Assembly: GCA_054601695.1 (NCBI GenBank)
Contig: BAAHQB010000412.1
Coordinates: 57,925-121,924 of the forward strand
DNA: 64,000 nt
Origin: Amorphochlora amoebiformis
Lineage: Eukaryota; Cercozoa; Chlorarachniophyceae
Direction of reading: 5' to 3'
Below the pieces are notes generated by a model. That model made no database searches and was not told the DNA's origin. It saw nothing but the letters and a program-made list of their open reading frames with translations. A program made the translations under genes and the position numbers. Shown piece by piece: positions 1 to 63,839 of the stretch (within the stretch, counting starts at the first letter, position 1; each line of letters opens with the position of its first letter).

Positions 1-1070
<1,070 letters not shown>

Positions 1071-1109
1071 ACACACACTTATTTTTGTCTCCAAGTGTCT
1101 CATGCAAAA

Positions 1110-1153
<44 letters not shown>

Positions 1154-1173
1154 CTATATATATATATATATAT

Positions 1174-1366
1174 AATACGTACCCACATACACACACATAT
1201 ATGTACAAATACATCCAATATTACATTCATACATTCATCCTCCAATTAGATATATATGTATATATATATATATATATATGCATATATATATATATATATA
1301 TACGTATCCATTACACACATATATGTACAAATAGATCGAATATATATATTCATATATACATCCTCC

Positions 1367-1414
<48 letters not shown>

Positions 1415-1620
1415 CGTACCCACTTACACACATATACGTACAAATACATCCAATATTACATTCATACATTCATCCTCCAATTAGACATATACACATACAT
1501 ATACACATGTATACATACATATATATATACATATACATATATATATATATAATACGTACCCACATACACACACATATATGTACAAATACATCGAATATTA
1601 CATTCATACATTCATCCTCC

Positions 1621-1662
<42 letters not shown>

Positions 1663-1730
1663 CGTACCCACATACACACACATATATGTACAAATACATC
1701 GAATATTACATTCATACATTCATCCTCCAC

Positions 1731-1780
<50 letters not shown>

Positions 1781-1851
1781 ACTTACACACATATATGTAC
1801 AAATACATCCAATATTACATTCATATATTCATCCTCCAATTATATTATATA

Positions 1852-1899
<48 letters not shown>

Positions 1900-1967
1900 C
1901 GCACCCACATACACACACATATATGTACAAATACATCCAATATTACATTCATACTTTCCTCCTCCAA

Positions 1968-1972
<5 letters not shown>
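1174..1972. repeat. Seven-unit minisatellite with TA spacers
   Basis: A unit of about 70 bases (acgtaccca...ttcatcctccaatta) recurs seven times, starting near 1174, 1300, 1412, 1550, 1658, 1778 and 1897. Units are separated by (TA)n of varying length. The stop codon of the minus-strand gene at 1968-5612 falls in the last bases of the seventh unit, so the array is its immediate 3' flank or 3' UTR. Confidence 0.85.
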
Positions 1973-5612
<3,640 letters not shown>

Positions 5613-5700
5613 GTCTGAATGTATAAAGGAGATATATTGAGATATTGATGCTTGATATGTGGATGTTTGCGCTGGGATATGTGGAATAATGAATACAGAT
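5613..5700. promoter_or_regulatory. Short divergent intergenic spacer
   Basis: The 88 bases between the minus-strand ATG at 5612 and the plus-strand ATG at 5701 would have to hold both promoters or the two 5' UTRs. It is ordinary AT-biased sequence without microsatellite. I see no recognisable core element. Confidence 0.35.
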
Positions 5701-5741
5701 ATGTCAAAGATATCGATACTAGGTTTGTGGGTATATGAGTG

Positions 5742-5772
<31 letters not shown>

Positions 5773-6252
5773 GATCTATGGATGGATGTATAGCTACTTT
5801 TGATTTAGTAGTTTTAATTCAGAAAAAAAAAAATTGCCTCTCATCCCATTTTTCTCACTTCTTTCCCTAGCGAAAGAAGTGATCGGAAATCGAACGGAGT
5901 CCAGACGCGAACGGAGTAAGCCCTAACCCTAACCCTAACCCTAACCCTAACCCTAACCCTAACCCTAACCCTAACCCTAATCGGAACGCTGACCCTGACT
6001 CAAACCCTAACCATAACCCTAACCCTAACCGTAACCCTAACCCTAACCGTAACGCTAACCCTAACCCTAACTGTAACTAACCCTAACTGTAACCCTCCAG
6101 ACGCTATTATTGCAAACAAGCGGTGGATACAGTTCATTGAGTTGAGTTTTTCAACGGGACCCGCCGACATGCTGGTCGCAGGAAGGAACCCTCCTGTGAG
6201 GTTCTTTCGACGATTTTTCGGTGCATTTATAGTAATGTCACGACAATTTTGA
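5701..6252 (+). CDS. Unrecognised 72-aa basic protein, three exons
   Basis: Exons are 5701-5722 (ATG, MSKISIL), 5871-5915 and 6101-6252 (ends TGA). Phases are 1 and 1, and the sum is 73 codons. Splice sites are strong: a 20-base pyrimidine stretch before the acceptor at 5870, the donor gtaagc at 5916, and ccctccag before 6101. Intron 2 is almost entirely CCCTAA repeat. The last exon reads RWIQFIELSFSTGPADMLV and then an Arg/Phe-rich tail (VRFFRRFFGAF). I recognise no family; a small mitochondrial or membrane-associated protein would fit the composition, but that is inference. The opposite strand of the last exon is also open, so strand choice rests on splice-site quality and phase. Confidence 0.5.
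5919..6096 (+). repeat. Telomeric repeat forming an intron, CCCTAA on plus
   Basis: The array begins five bases inside the donor (gtaagccctaaccct) and runs to four bases before the acceptor (ccctccag). Late units are degenerate (ctgtaactaacc). The intron of the 72-aa gene is therefore essentially made of telomere repeat. Confidence 0.85.
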
Positions 6253-6335
6253 TTGGTATATATATTTCTAATTTTTCGGGGCATATATCAGGCCATATAT
6301 GTGTGTGTATGTTTGGTTATACATGAGTTTACATT

Positions 6336-6374
<39 letters not shown>

Positions 6375-6390
6375 ATATATATATATATAT

Positions 6391-6503
<113 letters not shown>

Positions 6504-6513
6504 TATATATATA

Positions 6514-6553
<40 letters not shown>

Positions 6554-6583
6554 TATACATATATATATATATATATATATAAC

Positions 6584-16985
<10,402 letters not shown>

Positions 16986-16989
16986 ATAC

Positions 16990-17079
16990 CACGTGACCGA
17001 CCACGTGACCGACCACGTGTCCGACCACGTGTCCGACCACGTGTCCGACCACGTGTCCGACCACGTGTCTAATCACGTG
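16990..17079. repeat. Eight CACGTG palindromes at exact 12-bp spacing
   Basis: CACGTG begins at 16990, 17002, 17014, 17026, 17038, 17050, 17062 and 17074. The unit is ccacgtg(a/t)ccga; only the last unit has a diverged spacer. CACGTG is the E-box/G-box core bound by bHLH and bZIP factors. The array lies 52 bases beyond the stop codon of the SNRNP27-like gene and about 1.5 kb upstream of the PPR start. Confidence 0.9.
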
Positions 17080-17130
17080 ACCATGCTACATCTAATTCTC
17101 TCCCCCCCCCCCTTTCCTTCTTAGTCTATA

Positions 17131-22069
<4,939 letters not shown>

Positions 22070-22097
22070 GGATGCCAATGTGAATCTCAATGTGGCA

Positions 22098-22575
22098 AGG
22101 GTTTGGGTTAGGGTTAGGGTTAGGGGTTAGGGTTAGGGTTAGGGTTAGGGTTAGGGTTTGGGTTAGGGTTAGCGTTTAGGTTGGGTTTAAGGGATGGGAG
22201 TAGAATTAGGGTTAGGGTTAGGGATAGGGTTAGGATTAGGGTTGGCCAGGATAGGGTTAGGGTTAGGGTTGGTTGTTAAGGTTAAGGCTAGGTTTTCGAT
22301 GTTACGTTAGGGTTAGGGTTAGGTTCAGAGTTAGGTTTAAGGTCAGGGTTTGGATTAGGGTTAGGGTTAGGGATAGGATTAGGATTAGTGTTAGATGAAG
22401 GTTTAAACGAGATTTAGGGTTAGAGTTAGGGTTGGGTTTAAGAATAGGGTGAGGATTAGGGTTAAGATAGGGTTACGATTAGGGTTAGGGTTATGGCTGC
22501 AACCACTTAGGTTAGGGTTACGGTTAGGGTTAGGATTAGGGTTACGGTTAGGGTTAGGGTTAGGGTTAGGGTTAG
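22098..22575 (+). repeat. Interstitial telomeric repeat upstream of the SNRNP27-like gene
   Basis: TTAGGG array, dense at 22098-22170 and 22500-22575 and degenerate in between, lying 5' to or in the first intron of the minus-strand gene. Confidence 0.92.
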
Positions 22576-22587
22576 AGGTATGCGGAC

Positions 22588-22630
22588 CTAGAATCCCTTC
22601 TGTTTGGTCTATATCTTGTATTGTCATCAT
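22588..22630 (-). CDS. Possible 5' exon of a minus-strand gene
   Basis: Minus-strand 22630-22588 reads MMTIQDIDQTEGIL and ends in a G|gtccgc donor just before the telomeric array. It may be the first exon of the SNRNP27-like gene, but the phase (1) does not fit the open frame of the next island. The telomere repeat beyond it reads Asn-Pro and is not coding. Confidence 0.3.
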
Positions 22631-22636
22631 ACTAAT

Positions 22637-23740
<1,104 letters not shown>

Positions 23741-23744
23741 TTAG

Positions 23745-23910
23745 ATCCAGAAATCCTCTTCCCTCGCGCTCTGGATGCATCCCTCGCAGCCACGTGTCTA
23801 AAAAGTGAGTTTTGGAGCGAAGAATTATGTTTTATCTTTTATATTTCGGATATTGGAGCACCTTGGGCTAAGTTGAAGCAGTTGGAATCCCACAAAGGCT
23901 AATAAAATAA
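23745..23910 (+). CDS. Last two exons of an unrecognised plus-strand gene
   Basis: Exon 23745-23804 follows a pyrimidine-rich acceptor (ttag) and ends at the donor gtgagt; it reads PEILFPRALDASLAATCLK. Exon 23873-23910 continues in phase 1 as IEAVGIPQRLIK and ends in TAA, overlapped by a poly(A)-type signal (aataaaataa). Upstream exons were not found with confidence. I recognise no family. The ASK1-like gene starts 183 bases further on in the same direction. Confidence 0.55.
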
Positions 23911-24092
23911 TATTTAATCCCCATATAGCCAGTCCGGATCTCATCGACACCGAATCATCGATCCATTGCCGAAAATTATTACTTTTTTTGGGTTCCGGAA
24001 TGTCAAAAATACCCGGGATTCGTCGTGAAATCCCGATGTTGATCGCATTTGATAGAATCGCCTAAGAATTAAAACGGCGCCCAACCCCCGAT

Positions 24093-25048
24093 ATGTCTTC
24101 CCGCCCGTCGGTTAGTCCCTCCAGAATGGTAGGTAATCATACGTACTGACGTTACATAGCGACAGAAATCGAAGAAAAAGACTGCCAAGTCGAGGTCGAA
24201 GCCGAAATTCCCGGAACCAGAACCGGAACCAGAGCTCCAGCCCCATGAGATCAAGCAGGAGCTCGAGGTGGTCGAGCAGAAGATCACTTTCACGCTCAGA
24301 ATGCTGGATTCCTCCCTGGTGGAGGCCCAGAATGTCGCATCAGGGATATTAAAGAACGTGAGGACAAAAGTTTCGTCTCAATAGCGCGACTCTGAAATTT
24401 TTCCGCATAGGTGAAGACATACGTGACACATACAAAATCGCTCAACGATTCTCTAAAGGTATGACCATCAGTTTGAGAACGGTGGGAAATTATGACAACT
24501 TCAAAACTATTGGATGATTAATTAGGTGTGGTCCAAGTTTTTCTCGTCGTTCCCCAGCGTGCAAGCCCCCAGCTTCGCCCACGCTTCTTCTTTCGGTTCT
24601 TCAATCCACACGACGCCTCACGCGCTGCGCTCGTCCCCACGTGAGTCAATATTACCATCTGCAAACATCCATCTTATTGATTATAAAGCACTCCTAATAA
24701 TCAGATTCGCATGGAGAAATCTCGGACCTGCTGCGAAAGATTTCGCCACCTATTACGACTCCGTTTACCGCAGGCACTTTAACTTGTATTTTTTCGTTAA
24801 ATCAATCAATAACTTCACCTCATTACCCCATGAGCACACAAGCCTTTTCACACTTCTTTAGGACGCAACCGTGGGCTCCCTAACGAGGAGAAATCCATTG
24901 AAACCTTCCCATCCCTGCGACAGATCTCTCCTCCTTTGACCACTCCGTTTCTTCCTGGTAAGCTATTCAAGGATGTGCAGCATTCCAAGGGAGAAGAAGA
25001 GAAAGAAAGAGTTAGAATGTATATCTATATGTACGTGTGTACATTATG

Positions 25049-25113
<65 letters not shown>

Positions 25114-25162
25114 GTATATGTGTGTATATATGTAGAAACAATGTATCAATATATATTGTATA

Positions 25163-25221
<59 letters not shown>

Positions 25222-25234
25222 TTATATATATATA

Positions 25235-25317
<83 letters not shown>

Positions 25318-25399
25318 TAATAGATTTACATGTATACGAACGCCTAAGAATATATGCACATAGTATATAAGTATATAATGTATATATTAAATGTAAGGA

Positions 25400-25434
<35 letters not shown>

Positions 25435-25485
25435 GTAATTTGTATATATACATATATGTATATGTAATATATGTGTGAATACATG

Positions 25486-25542
<57 letters not shown>

Positions 25543-25583
25543 GTGTATTTATATATGTAATATGTTATATATTATTAATATAT

Positions 25584-25627
<44 letters not shown>

Positions 25628-26515
25628 GTGTATGTATATATATGTTAATGTCTGAAAAAAAACGCAGAATCAAAATCCAAGAAACTCTCCAACGCCAACT
25701 ACAGCTGCCAAAGGCAACTCGGCCACGACATGACCATGACTTCCGAGGGCAAGACTGGAACCATCAGCATAAATTCTCCAGTCATGTCTCCGGCAACCCG
25801 ACAGCTTATCGACGGCGGACGATGGGCACAAGACCAAGACCAAAAGGAAAGTCATATTCTGGACGAATCGGAGAGAGAAACACGCCATATACACGTTGAC
25901 AGCGAGGTCTCTATCAACGTCGGGGATCTCTCGTCAGCCGGTCATCAGGACCTGGTAGATGAGGAAATTCCTCTCGCGTCGAGGACCACTAACATGATGA
26001 CCGGAGAGTACGATTTCAACGACATCAATGACACTAAGAACCTCATGCTCACCCCTGACAAGGGATCCAAGACGCCCAAGAAGACCAAGGAGGCACCCAA
26101 TGGCCAAGCTAGGGTTCTGGATTTGAAACTCTTCCCCAGCATATATCAGGCAATGCATTCGAGGGTTTACCAAAAGCACAAAACTAACTCAACTTTTCCC
26201 TCCAGCACGGTCGCGGTGCTTCACAGCTCGAGCAAGTGTACATGCAGTTCATATCTGAGAATATGACGATCCAGAACCCAATTTCGATGAGTGAGAGCGT
26301 GGAATGAATTTTGGCAGTTTGTGATTTGTGTAAGTGATGTGCTCATTGTTTTTCCAGGTCAACTGCAGACGCGAATGGAGTGCTTTGGTGCTGAGCGCTT
26401 AGCACTTTTGCTAGAACTGCTCATCTCGCGCGGATTTGTGAGTAGCGTTGGATCTGGAAAACAAACAATGTATGGAGATGAGTGTGTATATATGTCACAC
26501 ATATTACATTGTTAA

Positions 26516-26569
<54 letters not shown>

Positions 26570-26580
26570 TTTATATATAT

Positions 26581-26625
<45 letters not shown>

Positions 26626-26652
26626 TATATTATTTATATATATATTTATATT

Positions 26653-26694
<42 letters not shown>

Positions 26695-26854
26695 ATATAT
26701 ACATACATATATATATATTTACATACTTTCATATGTAATATTCTCAATGTTTTATGTTTTAAATTTGGTCGGGTAAATATGTATACAGTGGTGTACATGG
26801 GGTTTACATGGCTACACAGGGTGCGTGTACAAATATGTATGTATAACTTATGAA

Positions 26855-26896
<42 letters not shown>

Positions 26897-26926
26897 TTGC
26901 ATATGTATATGTATATACACAAGCAC

Positions 26927-26966
<40 letters not shown>

Positions 26967-27055
26967 AATATATGTATATGTAAATGTATATAAATGTAAT
27001 ATACGCTTATACAATAATATGTACATAATATATAATATGTACATAATATACACAC

Positions 27056-27104
<49 letters not shown>

Positions 27105-27238
27105 TATATATATACATATATATACTCATATATATATTCACCTATATACCCTTAAATATAATACAGCATATCAAACCCACTCTAAATTCACTTCAAGAAA
27201 TACTCACAATTCCTGTCTAATTCCAGGTACGTGTGTAA
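24093..27238 (+). CDS. ASK1: DASH complex subunit ASK1-like protein, ten exons
   Basis: Exons: 24093-24128, 24160-24357, 24411-24458, 24526-24640, 24705-24773, 24862-24957, 25668-26149, 26206-26290, 26358-26437 and 27227-27238 (TAA). Phases agree throughout; 407 codons. Intron 1 is only 31 bases, with tactgac as a likely branch site. Residues about 48-115 ([20 protein letters not shown], then [19 protein letters not shown] and VWSKFFSSF) match the conserved helix of DASH subunit Ask1, which couples kinetochores to microtubules. S/T-P sites follow, as in Ask1: [13 protein letters not shown] and [13 protein letters not shown], an internal exon duplication. The C-terminus (about residues 345-406) resembles a small winged-helix fold, unlike known Ask1 tails. 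Two introns use GC donors (cag|gcactt and cag|gcaatg); the second could be placed differently. Confidence 0.65.
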
Positions 27239-27399
27239 CGACGCGTGCGCGGTGGAAGACGATCTTGACCTTACTGCTGCTTAAGACTAGGAAGAGCGGG
27301 GCAGAGCTACGATTCTCTTTAGGATTCAAGCAATTTAAGTTAAGGAGTGAGGACATGAAGTATGATATCGAGGGAATGGTGTTCACAACTTGCAATTGA

Positions 27400-27835
27400 C
27401 AGGTGTAATTGTAATCAATAGCTATGATCTGGATGATCAGTATCTAGAGTAAACGAAGGACTAGATATAAATTTAATTTAGTCTACTGGACTCTATTTGT
27501 TAATAATCTAGATAATCATCTTCGTTGATATCTAGCAACATGTAGTGACGCATGCATGATCAAGAATCGTAACTTCAGTGAATGTATGTCTAGATGGCAG
27601 CCAGTGCTGATACTATACTAGAGATATGACCGAACAACGCAATATTGTCTAGATCTCTAGAGTTCTACTACGGTTGTTTACTAGAGTTTTCAAACATTCA
27701 ATACTACTCATAATCTTTAAATGATAAATTTCGTATATTTAGTTCATCTAGTATATAGAGTACACTGACTCTGAGCTGTCAATCTATAACTAGTCTATCG
27801 TATCCTATCGTTGGATACGGATACCGGTGGTTCTA
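27400..27835. other. CTAG-rich convergent spacer 1
   Basis: Between the stop of the ASK1-like gene (27238) and the stop of the phosphatase gene (27846) lie over 400 bases with no microsatellite, no long frame and about a dozen CTAG tetramers, where chance gives under two. The texture matches the larger block at 58880-60665, which also separates two convergent genes. Both 3' UTRs and poly(A) sites should lie here. Confidence 0.7.
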
Positions 27836-27845
27836 TGCCACCCCC

Positions 27846-49879
<22,034 letters not shown>

Positions 49880-50199
49880 AGCACTCTCAAGCTCTCAACC
49901 CTGTCCGGGTGAGCCCTCTTAAACAACTCGCGGAGCCTCTCCACTTACTCTTGGCTTTCTTCAGACCCGACCGCCATTTCTCACAACCCAGTCGGAAGTC
50001 TGAAAACCGGGATCCCCCGACACTACCATGGAATCTGGCTACATCAGGCAAAGTCACGGAAAGATCTAAAAGTATGTTACAAGTCGCAACGTCGCGCCGT
50101 GTTATCGTAGTGTATATCTATCCTAAGTATCTGATATATCACCATAGAATATCTCAACTTGTGGCGCTGGCGCCCCAAACGCCTTCCCGCATCCTCACA
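49880..50199. promoter_or_regulatory. Divergent promoter region
   Basis: 320 bases of complex, microsatellite-free sequence separate the phosphatase ATG (49879, minus) from the ATG at 50200 (plus). It should carry both promoters. I see no clear TATA box or initiator. A plus-strand frame continuing upstream of 50200 to 49909 is judged non-coding. Confidence 0.5.
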
Positions 50200-50561
50200 A
50201 TGGAGGACAAACTCCGCCTCTGGAAGCGCTTAAAGGAGGAAAAACGACAGAAAAACGCCGAACGGGGCCGACGGTCTTCCGAAGTTGCCGCAAGGAAGAA
50301 ACCCGCGTTGTCTGCGACGCTCAAGAGAGCGATTCGACTCACCGACAAGAAGGTGGGGATTTTTGGGAAGATGGGGATTTTTGGGATCAATTCTGGCGTG
50401 ATTAGCATGGGGAAGGCCTGACACGCTCATTTGAAAATATGGCAACAATATTATACATGCTTTCACGATTCCGCAAACCGAAATCTTAGAGGCTTGGTAT
50501 GTTCGTCTGTAATGATATATATTTGTATTTATAAGTGTATATAATATACGTACATAAATAC

Positions 50562-50632
<71 letters not shown>

Positions 50633-51004
50633 CTGCGAAAATGATATATACATACTTATAAATGCATTCATGTATATATGGACACCAATAGCCTCATCGA
50701 AACATACTTCACTCTCAGCAGAACTCGATCGCAACTTCGACCAAGAAGCACGAACCTCTAGTCTTGAAGCGTGCTCCTAGGCTCAAGCGCAAGAGCTTCT
50801 CCGACGCCACAGGAGCTCTTGCTCACTCAAGCTACGTAAGTTTTTCTATCTTCTCTCTCTACTCTCTACTCTCTCCCCTCTTTCTCTCTTTCCCTCCTGC
50901 CTCTCGGGTGTACGTTAACTCTACAATCGTAATATAAATACATACAGGGCTCCGTGAGGAGACAAGACAGCCTTCCGGTTCTTCAACCTAACGATAACAC
51001 CTAA
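50200..51004 (+). CDS. Small Lys/Arg-rich protein, three exons
   Basis: Exons 50200-50352, 50719-50835 and 50948-51004, all in phase 0, give 108 aa ending in TAA. The start reads MEDKLRLWKRLKEEKRQKN, a probable short helix, followed by basic disordered sequence (KRAPRLKRKSFSDATGALA). Acceptors are pyrimidine-rich (cttcactctcag, tacatacag) and the second donor is gtaagt. I recognise no family. Because the next gene is also plus-strand, lacks a defined start and begins with Lys/Pro-rich sequence, these exons could instead be its alternative 5' part. No in-frame join is clear. Confidence 0.55.
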
Positions 51005-51283
51005 AGCTTTACGTAACCCTAGCTCTTAAGCTTCAAAATATTTCCAATGAAACGACTAGCCAAATCTAACCCTATAAGGATGCAAGGATCTCCAACGTGA
51101 GGAGGGGAAGTAAAGGGGTGGGAAAGGAGAAGAAATTGGGGAAGGCTAAAAGCGGAATGAGGGTGGGGAGTGGAAAAGGGGGGGGTGGGTTGAGGAAGAA
51201 GGTGGGGGGAGGAAGTCGGGGAGGTGATGTTTGTCTGTTTGTGCGTGCGTGCATGTATGTATACTTGTAGTAAAATACATTTA

Positions 51284-51340
<57 letters not shown>

Positions 51341-51343
51341 CAC

Positions 51344-51386
<43 letters not shown>

Positions 51387-51522
51387 TACATATATATATA
51401 TATATGCACATTAGTACAATATTATACTGTTTTTAGAATCATACAAACAAGCACATGTATAAACAAAATTTTTCCATACCCATGAGACTAAACCTAAACC
51501 TAAATCCAACAACCTCCACCAG
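51005..51522 (+). other. Spacer with G-rich stretch and a possible start exon
   Basis: 51047-51096 reads MKRLAKSNPIRMQGSPT and ends in a gtgagg donor; it could be a 5' exon of the HAUS8-like gene, but its phase (2) does not match the next exon (1). 51097-51230 is G-rich low-complexity sequence. 51290-51410 is TA microsatellite. Confidence 0.35.
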
Positions 51523-58847
<7,325 letters not shown>

Positions 58848-58879
58848 CTTCTCAACTCGAACAGTACTAGTAGCAGTAA

Positions 58880-60665
58880 TCCAAAGCATTTTTGGCTAAC
58901 TCTAGAACTTGTTTAAGCATACTCATGACAGCCCGCATGCGCGTCATAGCTCATCGGCTAATACGGTAATAGTAAAGAATTTTGTATTAAGTTGATAATC
59001 TGGTTGTCCAGTCATGCAATTTATACTTGTATAGAATATATGTATGCATTATTACAGTAGATATATTCTAGATATTCTAGACATAACGATGGTACAGATG
59101 TTACTCAATGATTACTTTGAGTGCGCGAGTGGTGCAACTACAGTACGTATATCGACTTAATCACTGAAATTATGCATTACGGTACGCCTGCAGGATACGT
59201 ACGTACTTATGCACACATGAACTAGATGAAAGCATATAACTAGTATAATATCTAGAATATGTACTGATGTATCAATACGTACGTACATATTAGTGCGTAC
59301 ATATACACACTGTCAACACACTATTATGTACGTATACGTATATGTACGTATCCCTGGTATAATCGGAGCTAGCACGTGCGCGTATAATAACTATAACTAG
59401 TATACGTATTAACAACGTTCACATGCCGTACGTATGATCATGTCTAGCGACCATGAAAGCATATACTACTAATAATACTAGTTAGTATAACTAGATATGT
59501 ACATGTATACGTACGTATTTATTAGTACGTATAAACAATATACACATTATTATGTACGTATGTTGTATACGTACTGCGTATCATCGGAGCTAGCGCGTGT
59601 ACGTATAACAACTATAGCTAGTATACGACGTATATACCAGATATACATGTACGTCAACGATATGTTTATACACGGCATTGGTATACATGCACTATCATTT
59701 TTGAACTACGTACTAGTACTTAGTAGTAGGTCGCCTATATTTTTGACGTACTCGTGTATACATTGTGCTGTTCAATCTAGTATATACTAGATATACGTGG
59801 GATATGGCGGATGCTCCAATCGCCTTTTGTATGTATCCCCAGACACTGCATGAACTGAAAAATGGCAAAAATGCCAGAGCACATCTAGCCTCACATATGA
59901 ATCCATGAACTACGTGAACTTAGTAATATTATTATATATGAGCAAAGATATCTAGATATTGGGATATTATATGGATTATTCGTGATTCTAAAGATATGAA
60001 GTTCTTGTTCCTAAAACAAACTAGATAAAACCCTGACTTTCTGGTCCGATTATCGGACTCCGATAGTAGAGGTGCCCTAAGATCTAGAAGATCTAGAAGA
60101 TGTAAGCTAGATCACAATGATTCGTCAAGCTTAGACACTACTAGTCGACGATTAGACATTTCTAGAGAGCATATATTCTACTACTAGTTAGTACTAGTTA
60201 GCACTTTGGCCAGGCCAATTATCAAGATTATCGATATTATACTAGCCAAGTAACTAGAGTAATCAGCTAGATCAGGTTTGTACTGTATCTATCACTAGTC
60301 TAGTAGTATCCTAGGTATCAAATTAAAATCTAGAAAAATAATTCTCATTCATTGAATAAATATATGTACTTCCAAGTTCCAAAGCATCATTCAGCTTCAC
60401 GATGTGCACGGTGCGCACACTGTGCAGCTGCCTAGTGCTACAGTGCTACGAAAAGTAGAGTAATCTCGGTAGTCAGTAATTACAAAGTGTCATCTAGATC
60501 CGGCCTAGTTCTAGTAGTTAGATAATGAGACCAGTTATCTCGCAATATCTCTCTTGTACAGTATATATATCTCGAGTTCATCTCTTGTCCGCATTCGGCT
60601 GAAATGTCGATGCGAATGGTTACATTACAAAGCTCGCTGTTTGAGGCCCATTAAACGTTCACTGC
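58880..60665. other. CTAG/GTAC palindrome-rich convergent spacer 2
   Basis: 1.8 kb between the stops of the HAUS8-like gene (58847, plus) and the SUN gene (60670, minus). It holds no TA microsatellite and no convincing frame, but dozens of ctag, actagt, tctaga, gtac and cgtacg sites. A diverged tandem duplication pairs about 59229-59415 with 59455-59640 (both run from gaaagcatata to ggagctagc.cgtg.acgtata). The 3' UTRs of both genes must be here. Confidence 0.75.
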
Positions 60666-60669
60666 GGAT

Positions 60670-63494
<2,825 letters not shown>

Positions 63495-63500
63495 CTGATG

Positions 63501-63554
<54 letters not shown>

Positions 63555-63614
63555 GGTGTGTGTACATATGTTTCTATGTAGCATATTGCATATCCACACA
63601 CGCACAACCAGGGT

Positions 63615-63661
<47 letters not shown>

Positions 63662-63725
63662 ATGTAAATATATACACATATACACATCAGTGCGTGTAAA
63701 TATTTACCTATTTCGATAATTTTTA

Positions 63726-63765
<40 letters not shown>

Positions 63766-63773
63766 ATATATAT

Positions 63774-63813
<40 letters not shown>

Positions 63814-63835
63814 ACACATGTCCCAGGTTTGGGGA
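63495..63835. other. Microsatellite with short islands upstream of SUN exons
   Basis: TA and TG tracts with two small complex islands (63580-63612 and 63688-63730). The second ends in gaaatag|gtaaat on the minus strand, a possible donor, but no acceptor or clear frame accompanies it. Confidence 0.4.
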
Positions 63836-63839
63836 GGTC

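Noticed and set aside
6101-6258. Minus-strand exon opposite the last exon of the 72-aa gene, which could join the PPR gene to the 127-aa gene
   Set aside because: Its acceptor (cgtcgaaag) lacks any pyrimidine tract, while the plus-strand reading has two strong acceptors, a gtaagc donor, an ATG and a stop in phase. A single giant PPR gene to 1968 remains possible.
49909-50199. Upstream extension of the frame that contains the ATG at 50200
   Set aside because: It lies in the divergent promoter spacer, shows no clear coding texture, and the ATG at 50200 starts a clean basic protein.
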